Shown: piece after piece, positions 44,217-53,560 of the stretch
How the letters are laid out: every line of letters starts with the position of its first letter
Numbering within the stretch: the first letter of the stretch is position 1
Source: Hofstenia miamia
Taxonomy: Eukaryota > Xenacoelomorpha > Acoela
Direction: 5' to 3'
Length of the DNA stretch: 64,000 nt
NCBI GenBank assembly: GCA_004352715.1
Contig: SCFE01000018.1
Span: 1,673,883 to 1,737,882 of the forward strand
Position numbers and translations under genes: made by a program
Notes under the pieces: model-generated
What the model was told of the DNA's origin: nothing
The model's input: only the letters and a program-made list of their open reading frames with translations
The model's database searches: none

Positions 44217-45493
44217 CAGGGTGGCCCATAAGTAACTACGTTTCAAACCAATCAGTGAATTAAGCCAATCATATTCTATCGATAAATAATAAATTATATT
44301 GTTTTATCTATTTAGCACTGGCATGGCCGACATCAGCAAAATCACTATTGAATTCAAAATTCTTGCAGCGACGTGGTTCTATGATTCGGATCGCTCACGC
44401 AATACCATGTTAGGGATAAACGTCGACTGAAGTACCAAATTGATCTATCAGGACGATTAATAAAAAAGTGGTCTGAGAAGTTATTTGAAATAGGCTCTAT
44501 TGTTGATTCTGCACGAAGTGGTCGTTCTACTGAGAAAGGTGACAGTTTGGAAATAGTGGAAACATCCATCCAAGATAAGCCATGCACTTCAACAAGAAAA
44601 TTGTCTAGTCAATTAAATATACCAAGAAGAACTGTGCAACGCATTCTAAAGAATGATCTCAAGCTTAAACCATGGAAGCCTGTGAAGGCAAAATTTTTAT
44701 CAGTTACTGATCACCAACACCGTGTTGAATTTTGTGAAGCAATTCTTAACAAATATCGTAACCCTCCACGCCGGTTCATTTTTTTTATGAATGCGCCATT
44801 TATGCGTCTGCGAAATTAACCCTTATTTCTGGAAGCAGGTTGAACATCATCCGCCAACTGTTATGGTTTGGGCGTCGACGGTCGGAGAACATTTAATTGG
44901 ACCTTATTTCATTGAAGGTCGCTTGGACTCAGCTCACTACAGACAGCTTCTCACTGAAAATTTTTTACCTGAGCTACAACGAGGTGGTATCGCACACCTA
45001 TGTTATTTTCAGCAAGATAGAGCGCCAGCCCATACAGCTCTTGTAACACGTGTCTTTCTTAATAAACAGTTTCCAGTCAGGTGGGTGGGCAAATTCGGCT
45101 TCACAGTATGGCCCGCCAGGAGTCCAGATTTAAGATCCTGTGACCGTGTGCTCTGGGGGTATAATTAAGCAAAAGTTACAGCAGTCACCCACTCATAATA
45201 CACAGGAACTTAAACAAGCAGGTGGTCAGGCATTTAATGAAATCAAAGTTAATGTTATACGCAAAATACACAAGCGCACATTCAGGTGTTTTCAACTTTG
45301 TAACGATATTGGCGGCTTGAAAGTCGATTCATATGATAAATAACTGTAGTTTTAGTTTACTTGTTTATTTTCTTTACTTCACATATTTCTATATTGAATA
45401 TAACTTTGATATTGTTTGGTTATTTATTATTAGGATTTTTTGAAATGTAGGAGACATTGATTTGAAACGTAGAAACTTATGGAACACACACAG
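44217..45493 (+). mobile_element. Tc1/mariner-type element, about 1.28 kb
   Basis: The left end is CAGGGTGGCCCATAAGTAAC; the reverse complement of the right end contains GTTCCATAAGTTTCTACGTTTCAAA, matching the left repeat's CCCATAAGTAACTACGTTTCAAA. The element lies directly after a (TA)n run (44,192-44,216) and before another (45,495-45,514). It has the full length of an autonomous element but carries a broken transposase gene. Confidence 0.88.
44323..45343 (+). pseudogene. Tc/mariner-type transposase, frameshifted
   Basis: It starts at ATG 44,323 with a KILAATWFYDSDRSRNTM helix-turn-helix-like start, then changes frame several times. At 44,547-44,790: RKLSSQLNIPRRTVQRILK (second helix-turn-helix) and VEFCEAIL. 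At 44,791-45,168: PTVMVWASTVGEHLIGPYF, YFQQDRAPAHTALVTRVFLN (second catalytic Asp) and WPARSPDLRSCDRVLWGY (third catalytic acid). It continues from 45,140 in another frame to 45,343. The order and length match a near-complete transposase of about 340 residues with at least three frameshifts. Confidence 0.85.
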
Positions 45494-46820
45494 TATGTAT
45501 ATATATATATATAAAATTCGGTTTTAAACCTGCTCTTAAGCAAGACCACCCCAAAAAACTAAAATTTTGCTGAAATTATATATAGTAACAAACTTTGAAT
45601 TACGATAAATTTATCAACATTCATTTTGCTTTTCATATACGTAAACAAAACGTAAGTTTTACGATCTTTGTGTAGAAAATCGTTAATGAAAGTACGAATG
45701 AACGATAGTAAAAAATTATATTCCAAACTTTCCATAAATCTCTATATAAAATTGGGAAAAACATTTAAAAATGTTTTAAACAGTTCGTGCTTACAACATA
45801 CAACCCTGTTGCTGATGCAGAAGCAAGTACATCTTATCAATGCAGAATATATCTCGGTTTATTTTGTGAAAAAATTAATAGTTTAACTAGTCTTTTTCTT
45901 TTTTATTTTACCTATATAAATATAATTTAACTCTGTGACAACAGTTTTTGTAACTGTAGAACTTTGGTAAGTATATTTAATAGTTTTCATTAAAATAATA
46001 ATGGTAAATATATAGTAATTAGAGTAAAATTAAAACAAAAAAAATATAACTATGACAAAGCTATAATTGGATCTGTCTCACTTCCCCAAAACTCACTTCC
46101 CTCAAGTCTGACGTCACAAAATATTAAATACCGTTAGAGACGGTTCTGGTCAAAATTTTTGAAATCCAAAAATTTCGAAATGTACAACAAATTTAAAGAA
46201 ATTATTGATATTAAATTGTTACAAATTAAATGACTTCTAAATATAATTTCGAATTTTAAGAAAAACGATCCTCTTAGGTGTTTTAATAAATTAAGTATTA
46301 TAGTCAATTGAGGACATATTTATGAGGAATTGAATTGATTATGGAATTCGGAATTTGAATCATTATACTGATCGACCTCAAATTGAAGTAAACTTTTTTC
46401 AAAAAATAATCTAGTACAAATGAAAAATTGTATAGGGAAGTTTTATCAAGGAATTTGCTAACTTAGCTAAGGTTTTCACATAGTTACCTTAAAAATATAG
46501 GCAGTTCATAATATATTTATATATATATTTATATATTGTCAAAATATATTTGAATAATTATTTAGTCCATTTATATGACTTTGAAATTGTGAATTGTTAA
46601 TTTAAACTTCAATGGCTCCAACTTTTAAAATAACTCTTAAGGTGTCTGTTTTCATTTATTTGAATTTATATAATTAAGATTAAATTTAAAAATTTTATGT
46701 TAACTTCATATTTGCCTGGTAACAATGAGTAGAAGTTGGGCTCACCTTTGAGTGGATAATAAGATTTATATCTGGGGACAAGGAATCCTATATAATATAT
46801 AATAGTTATTCCCATAACTG

Positions 46821-46895
46821 ATAGACTTGGTAGGATTCAAACCTACATTTTTCCATCTAATAGATGGCTGTGTTTACCTTACACCACAAATCTAT
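46821..46895 (-). other. tRNA-like sequence (tRNA pseudogene or SINE head)
   Basis: On the minus strand ATAGATT (46,895-46,889) can pair with AAGTCTAT at the other end (46,828-46,821). GTAGG-TTTGAAT-CCTAC forms a perfect T-arm with a 7-base loop, and GCCAT-CTATTAG-ATGGA resembles an anticodon arm with T33 before ATT. The length is 75 nt. It is probably a decayed tRNA-derived repeat rather than a working tRNA. Confidence 0.5.
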
Positions 46896-47274
46896 GGTAA
46901 TCACGGTCCACACCCACAGGTGAGTTATCTGAAATCAACTGCACTGGAAGTACCAAATCATGTATTTCAAACTAAAATGAATATAGCTACATCCTATAAA
47001 TTTTAATTTTTTGATAAATATAATTTCCACAATAATTTATTTATTCTCGTGGCTTGAATTTATAAATTCCATTCCAAAATAACTACAACTTAAAAGAAGT
47101 GTCTCAACTTATATAATTTTCAAAATTATGGGATTTCGAAATTTTTGGATGACACCATTAGAGACACAATTTCAATGAAATTGCAATTAATATATTTGAA
47201 TAAATATATTTATTTCTTTAAACTCTATTTTGATTAGTTTTTTATGTAATTAAGATTGCTGAAATATGGAACAT

Positions 47275-47333
47275 GAATAAGTCATACAGGAATAAGTCAT
47301 ACAAGAATAAGTCCTACATGATTAAATCCTACA
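47275..47333. repeat. 15-bp tandem array (AATAAGTCMTACANG)
   Basis: Four units of a 15-bp repeat such as GAATAAGTCATACAG and GAATAAGTCCTACAT. The same unit occurs in reverse orientation (TGTAGGACTTAATCA) four times at 48,917-48,976, so the two arrays are inverted relative to each other, inside the element at 46,069-49,012. Confidence 0.85.
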
Positions 47334-47668
47334 CTGTTACTATTAATGATTTTAATTCTCTGAAATTTATTCATTTTCTATTTGTTTGGAATTTTTGTAA
47401 TAATTAATTGTTTTTTTTGGAAATTAAATCAATTTTTCCATTGCCACTCTAAGTTTTTTTTGCATTTTGCTAAATTTCTAAAATTTGAAAGAGAGCTGAA
47501 GTTTGGTAATTACACTAAATTTTTCAACTACTAAGGAATTATACATTAATTTAATGAATGTTCAAGGTTAAATAATATATGAACATTGTAGTGTTGTCAC
47601 GCCTATAACAGGTCAAGGGTGTAATTCAAATGTGTTTGAAAAGCTGTTCAATGTAAATATGCAAATAA

Positions 47669-47735
47669 GGACTTGACAGGAGTTGAACCTGCATGTTACC
47701 ATAGGAGATGGTAGTGTTCCACACAGTACAATTCC
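47669..47735 (-). other. tRNA-like sequence, second copy type
   Basis: On the minus strand GGAATTG (47,735-47,729) pairs with CAAGTCC (47,675-47,669) at six of seven positions. GCAGG-TTCAACT-CCTGT forms a T-arm, and an ACCAT..ATGGT stem lies where the anticodon arm should be, with a short loop. The length is 67 nt. It has the same orientation as the tRNA-like sequence at 46,821 and lies 0.85 kb from it. Confidence 0.45.
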
Positions 47736-48179
47736 GCAAATATTTTAAATAACATTGATTTAAATATCCTTCAAATAGAGAAATTCTACTTAATTACACA
47801 TCAGAAAGGAATAAACAATTTATAAATATTAAATAAAGCAGTTGCAATAAAAGGAAAAATTCATAGATTCGCTATAAACATACAATCATCTGTACATAAT
47901 GCACAGCTTACCAATATACAAGAGAAATCATATTTAATGGAACCTTTCTACTATGAAAACATTTGATAATTAATATTTGTTTAAAATAACAAAAAAGCAA
48001 ATAAACCAAAAAAATTCAACAATTCAAGTGCATCTGGAAAACTTAATTATTTATACATGTATTAAAAATTACTGTAAATTGATCTGCACAGATTAGTGAT
48101 CAACCTGCAACCCTTTCTTATATAGGTCATGCCTTAAATAAATCTCATTATATTTATGTATAAAAAATTGTCAAATATA

Positions 48180-48830
48180 ATAATAATAATAATAATAAAT
48201 GTGAATTCAAACCATACAAATGGTCATAACAAAATTATAACATAACAAAGGGATTGTTTGAATTACAAATAAGTTTAACAGGATCCCACATCTTTGGGTA
48301 GGAATGATATTGAAACTTAGACACAGCTTCAATGAAGAACTCACGAGTGTGTTTTTTAAACAGATTCTTTGCTTGCCAAAAGTCCAGGGGCAAATGCATA
48401 AAGGGGTTTGCAAGCTGAACAGTGTGAGTGTAGAAATTGTGACCACTGGTTTTTCTTCATGTTGCCTTTGTGTGAAACTTCATAAATTTTGCTGAGCAAT
48501 GTGCAATCAGTGGGTGATCAAATTCAAAACTCGATCCTATGGCATCAGTTATGTCAACTAGCATTGTGTTTAACATGCATAAGTCATTGTAGGCCTTCTG
48601 AAATGGCAATGGGAGGAGATTACCACTAGAAAGACACATGGCATAGACTTCATCCAATTCAAAATCTCTACCAAATATCCATTTCAGAGCTCTCCTTTGT
48701 ATGTTTTCCATCAATTTTAGCTGACACATGCTTGCTGACCAGACTGGACTGGCATACATTAGAATAGAGAGAATCATTGTCTTGTAGAGAGTCAACTTCA
48801 CTTTGAGCCTGGCTCAAAAAGGGGATGTTT
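48180..48830 (-). pseudogene. LINE 3' end on the minus strand
   Basis: The open stretch 48,801-48,457 reads LTLYKTMILSILMYASPVWS, then LMENIQRRALKWIFGRDFEL and NLLPLPFQKAYNDLCMLN. This is the C-terminal block of jockey/CR1-type ORF2 proteins (LYK..I.P...Y.SPVW ... L...QRRA.KWI ... L.LLPL......DL..L). Readable sequence continues past the stop to about 48,210 and then meets an (ATT)n run at 48,178-48,199, the simple-repeat tail expected at a LINE 3' end. The RT core is absent. Confidence 0.8.
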
Positions 48831-48916
48831 CTATAATTTTGATCTCAATCTGTGAGCATCAATAATTTCATATGACATTTTGCTGTCAATTCATTTAAAT
48901 TTTGTGCTTTATTAAT

Positions 48917-48976
48917 GAAGAACTTAATCATGTAGGACTTAATCATGTAGGACTTAATTGTGTAGGACTTATTCTA
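48917..48976. repeat. 15-bp tandem array, inverted partner
   Basis: About four TGTAGGACTTAATCA units, the reverse complement of the array at 47,275-47,333. They end about 37 bp inside the right terminal repeat of the 46-49 kb element. Confidence 0.85.
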
Positions 48977-49020
48977 TGCCATCGTGAGTTTGGGGGAAGT
49001 GAGATAGACCCACTATAATT

Positions 49021-49840
49021 CCTATAATTTTGGTTTGTTATGTCATTATGGAACAGTAAAATTTCTAAGAGACAATATTAAGAAAATCAACATTAAAAAC
49101 CTACCCCAATTGGGGTTGCTTAAGTTTTAAATTATCATTTATTAAAGAGATATTTAAGATATAAAACACATCCCTATATGTTATGCTTATGTCATTAACC
49201 ATACATAAAATCATTTTTATGTCAATAAAGTTGGTTATCTAGTTTGTGACTGAAATAAATCTAAAATTTGAGTGTTTTTGGTGTTCTTACAGGTAGATGC
49301 AAAAAACTGTTTACTTTAAAAGCACTTAATATCGAACTAATTTAAATTCAAATTTGTAATTGCTAATGACGTCACTCATAAAGAATGTGTGTAATGGGCT
49401 GACTTTTGTATCTTTAATATCTCTTGAATAATTTACAATTATAAGGTCTGTAAAAGTGTATACTTGCTGTTTAAACTTTATATTTATGAGAAAAATAAGT
49501 TTCAGTTTTCATTCCATTACCCTCATGGCGTCATTCTGTATAAATTTTCAATGAAAATGCTTCTCAAAACTACATTTTACATACAAAATGACGTCAAGTG
49601 AGTCAAAGAAAGGAATGGAATGAAAATTAAAGCTTAATTTTTACAAAAACTATAAAGTTCTACAAGTCAGTACACAGTTTAAATAACTTTTATAGATAAT
49701 ATAATTGTAAATTTTGAAAAATTAGGAAAATTAAAATTTCATGAAATTACCCATACAAAGGGGGGGGGTAGGATTTTTTGTCAAAATGTTTTATTGTCAT
49801 AGTTTTTAATTGAGTCAGTCTTACTGTCATCATAAAATTG
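49021..49840. other. No gene seen
   Basis: CG-poor, AT-rich sequence with a G run at 49,760-49,769. No coding signal on either strand. Confidence 0.45.
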
Positions 49841-49849
49841 TTATTGTTG

Positions 49850-50390
49850 CAAATGGCTCTTCCTAAACCTAACTCAAGACCTTATTTCTTCATTATTTTA
49901 TGAAGCTAAACCCTAAACCCAAGTCTCAAATAAATTTTCATAAACCTAAATTGTAATCCAAAACCTTATTTCTTCATTAGTTTTAAACATAAGCCCTAAC
50001 CCAAGTCTCAAATGGATGATTGTAAGACAACCCTTATCCAAAAACTATTTTTATCAATTTAAAACCTACCCAATAACCCAAAACCTTATTTCTTTATTAT
50101 TTTATAAACCAAATCTCTAACCCAAGTCTCAAATGGATGTTTTGTAAGCCAAATCTTAACCCAAAATGATATTTTTCAACATTTAAAGACCTACACACTT
50201 ACCCAAAAGCTTATTTCTTTATTATTTTATAAATCTGAACCCTAATCCACATTTCAAATAAATTTTTGCTAAACCTAAACATTAACCCAAAACCTTATTT
50301 CTTTATTATTTTAGAGACCTGAGCTCTAAGCCAAAATCCTATTTTTTCATCAGTTAATAGACCAAAGCCCTAACCCATGTTAAATATATT
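49850..50390. repeat. Degenerate CCTAA-rich tandem array
   Basis: A diverged array alternating two segments of about 40 bp: one like AACCCAAAACCTTATTTCTT-CATTATTTTATAAACC, the other like TAACCCAAGTCTCAAATGGATG. CCTTATTTCTT recurs near 49,881, 49,963, 50,084, 50,210 and 50,295. Telomere-like CCCTAAACCC and CCCTAACCC occur at unit starts, but spacing and sequence are irregular. Confidence 0.75.
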
Positions 50391-50399
50391 TAATAAATT

Positions 50400-51680
50400 A
50401 AATTTATGACATTAAAAAATTCTGTGTAGAATCAGGTGCATGAACTAGGGTGAATAGTATTAAGGAAATTAATATCAGTGCAGAGAGTTGCAAGAGTGAC
50501 CATTATGTAGAGTGGCCCTGATTCTAGCAAAAATAACCAAAAAGAAAAACATCTGTAATTCATCCTCATAACTAGTAACTGTTTAGATCCACCAAGCCAG
50601 AGAATAAAACATCCAGGACAACCAATTCATATAGTGTCATGGCATGAAGATATCCAAGATGGGAGGTTCAGAAACTTTTTTGAACACTGCTACCCTATTT
50701 GTCTAACATGTTATTATCTATCTCAATAAACCATCTCAGTTGTTTTCTTAAGTCTTAGCTCATGTATAAGTAGTATGTAATTAACATGCATCCATGCTAG
50801 CCAATGGCATAATTTAACCACAGTGTAATAAAAATAAATTATAGGTGTCTGTTCATGTTGCATTCAAAAGATAAGTTTACTAAACCTACACATAGCCTTA
50901 TCCATAACCTAATATTGTCCGCTATTTGCACTGCATTTGTCTAGGAACAAGTCATCATCCCTAGATCAGAGGAGTAACTCCCAAATTGTTGCTAGAAACT
51001 TAAGCAATTATTATTGTAACCATCAGGTTAAAATATTACAAAAATTTAGAAAAAAGCAAATGCAGTTTCAGTGAAATACACTTAATTTCAAATTCTCAAC
51101 AATTGTTTCTCAGTATTTATACAAAGTAGGAATAACTACCTGGTTTTTGTTTACAAATCAAGAATCTTAGTGCAGTGTTTCAATTTACTGATAATTAACT
51201 TACAATTAATTATTGTGGCATAAAGACATTAAGACTTTTTTTTACACTTTACTTGGAATTCTCAATTTACAATTTAGACTTACAAAATTATTCAATTTAT
51301 TATTTGACCAAATGAAATGGTGCTATATTTTTAGTTATTTAAATTTCTGCTAATTTGATGTGGTAAAATTGATAGCAGAAGACTAGATTGTACCAGTTCA
51401 ATATTCGTCCATATTTTTACTGAATTAATTTCTAGTTATTCTACTAGTTTTTATAGTATATATAGGCATGATTTATTCATTTGTTTTTTTGCTTGAGTTT
51501 ACTTCATTTTTTTTTATTTTGACTTTTGTTTTATTTAAAATGTGTTTCTAAATTCATACATGTAGTTAAAGGGTGCCAAGACATGGTACATTTTGACTAG
51601 CATGTTCCTTTAACAGAGCTAGGTATACATTATTATTTAAATTGACCTGGAGACATGGTTAATTTTCTCCAAGAGGTGGG
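50400..51680. other. No gene seen
   Basis: CG-depleted, AT-rich sequence with poly-T runs near 51,485-51,520. No recognisable coding segment or paired repeat. Confidence 0.4.
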
Positions 51681-51689
51681 TGGACACCT

Positions 51690-53560
51690 TTTTGCAGCCT
51701 GTTCAGATCCTCCAGGAAGTCAAAATAAGTGGTGTTATGAGGCATGGTGGAGGGATGCAAAGTAAGTTATTCTTCTCTGAATTGACTTTGAGCTTAATGG
51801 ATTCAACTTTCTTACTGAGGGTGGCAGTTCCAATTGTCATGCAGTAGTTGATCTTAGCCTCCCTGATAATGTTCCAAAAGGTGTTTAGAAGGCTGTGACT
51901 TCTTAACTTATCAACTTGTGAGTGGGAGATGCAGACATAAGCAGTTGTGCATTCTATGTCCAAGGCTATTTCACACCCAAGCAATTGCAAAAAGCACAAG
52001 CTCTTCTTTAGAAAACATCTCAGTTAGGCACCACTTCATTAGACCTAGTATATCATTGTCTCTGTTTGTCTCAATGATCCACTCTGTGATGGCTAGCTTT
52101 TCCATAAACTCCTTAGGTTGGCATTTGATAGTTAGAATCTGCTTGTTTTCAGTAATTGACCAGGCAGGTGTGGGCTGAGGCAAAGTGGTGGCATCTAAAA
52201 ACTTTTCAAGATTAACAGCCTTGATTAGAACTTTGGTTTCAGAAGAGAATTTGATAGCAGATGAGGCTAATAGCTCCTCCTCTCAGTAAAACTGATTGGG
52301 TGGGCACATGTTGTGCTCTAAAACTAACAATGGGATGACTTCACCATCTTTCATAGCATGCCACTGAGTCTTGATGATCTTGTTGTATCTGCATTCTGGA
52401 TAGTTCATGCACTCTAGATTGAAAAAGATCTCCATTTTTATAGGGATGTTGTAGTGGTTCACCAACTCCAAAAACTGCTGAGTGGATCCAGGTTCTCTCC
52501 TTATAAGGCAGATGGTACACAGAATTGAAGAATGGAAATTTAGTGCCTGTGGTAGCTCCTCAGATGTACTTATTGAGTGTGTCTGAGAAAATGTTGATAT
52601 CAGAGAAAGTGATTCCCAATCTGTTGATGATCATTTAGGGAGGCAGATTTACCAACTGGCTACTAGTGCCAACTAACCAAGTATTGTACTTCTGCAATCT
52701 TTCCATCACATTTTTTGTCTTTCCTAGTGAAGCAGGGAGGGAGCAGGAATGAAGCAACCAGTTTTTAACTTTCCAGGCAGCCAGGCAAATTGCTATTTTA
52801 TTTATACAATTCTTGGTGAGTCTTTTGCAAGTAGATTTATCTAGCGGTCATTGCAAGTGCGGATTCTAGTTGAGAAAGATAGCTCCTCTTGAATGAATAG
52901 CTGGAGGAAATCATTCTGAAAACAACATTTTGTCCACAAAGTTCTGCCAGTCTTGTGTGTTGTGAGACAATCATAACTCCATCAGCAAGTGTTTGAAGGA
53001 TCAAGAATATTGAGAGTTTGGGCTCCTAATTTTGATTGTGGGCCATTAAGTCTCAGGGTTATGCTCAGCTTTTAATGTGGCCCAGATCTCATTGATCTCC
53101 TTTAGGGTGGTGTTGCTCTGTAAGAAGGCAAAGCTAACATGGAGGTCTGTGATGGAGGCCAGACCAGGCAGGTTGATGTTGATAGATTCTAGCATTTGAG
53201 CCTGCACTGCTCAACAGCCAATGAATTGGTATTTTCTTGCACATCAGCAAGTTAGTGTAGATCAGCTTAGTGACTGTGATGACATTTGTATGATACATAC
53301 TTTTTGGTCTGTACACACTCTTGTATAATATTCTGAAGTTCTCCATGCAGAAATGTAGGCTCTCCACAGCTTCAGAAATGTTGTCCTGGTATTCCTCTTA
53401 AAAGAACATGATAAAAACAAATGTTCTCTACCTTTGCAAGTCTGTAAGCTATCTCAAGTTGCTCCATCATATGGGGCTGATTGACATTCCCAACACATAA
53501 GAAGTAAGCAAACAGTAAGTTATCAAAATCAATTGTAGCATCTGCTACCAAGTGTTAACA
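51690..53560 (-). pseudogene. Decayed coding region of unknown family
   Basis: A long protein-like reading can be followed on the minus strand from about 53,560 down to 51,690 with a few frame changes. Segments include NQPHMMEQLEIAYRLAK, NISEAVESLHFCMENFRILY, NKIAICLAAWKVKNWLLHSC, KEFMEKLAITEWIIETNR and LMKWCLTEMFSKEELVLF. Most breaks are TGA. The last part (LMKW.L.E.FS.EEL, then a Lys/Arg- and Trp-containing helix) faintly recalls a BEN domain, but I am not confident. The size (about 600 codons) and decay suggest a transposon or viral-like protein rather than a host gene. No RT, integrase or DDE motif is visible. Confidence 0.4.

Larger units (their letters stand above)
46069..49012. mobile_element. 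2.9-kb element with inverted ends and 8-bp TSD
   Basis: The left end is GGATCTGTCTCACTTCCCC; the reverse complement of the right end is TGGGTCTATCTCACTTCCCC; both continue CAAACTCAC-like. CTATAATT is duplicated exactly at 46,061-46,068 and 49,013-49,020. An 8-bp duplication fits hAT, P or Mutator types; I cannot decide among them. The interior is composite: two tRNA-like sequences, two 15-bp repeat arrays in inverted orientation, and a LINE 3' end. No transposase is visible. Confidence 0.75.

Noticed and set aside
49850-50390. A true telomere or telomeric array
   Set aside because: The CCCTAA cores are sparse and units too irregular; unique sequence continues on both sides.
51918-52178. Plus-strand frame opposite the decayed minus-strand region
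   Set aside because: It is Ser/Ile-rich without family resemblance, while the minus strand reads protein-like over a much longer span.
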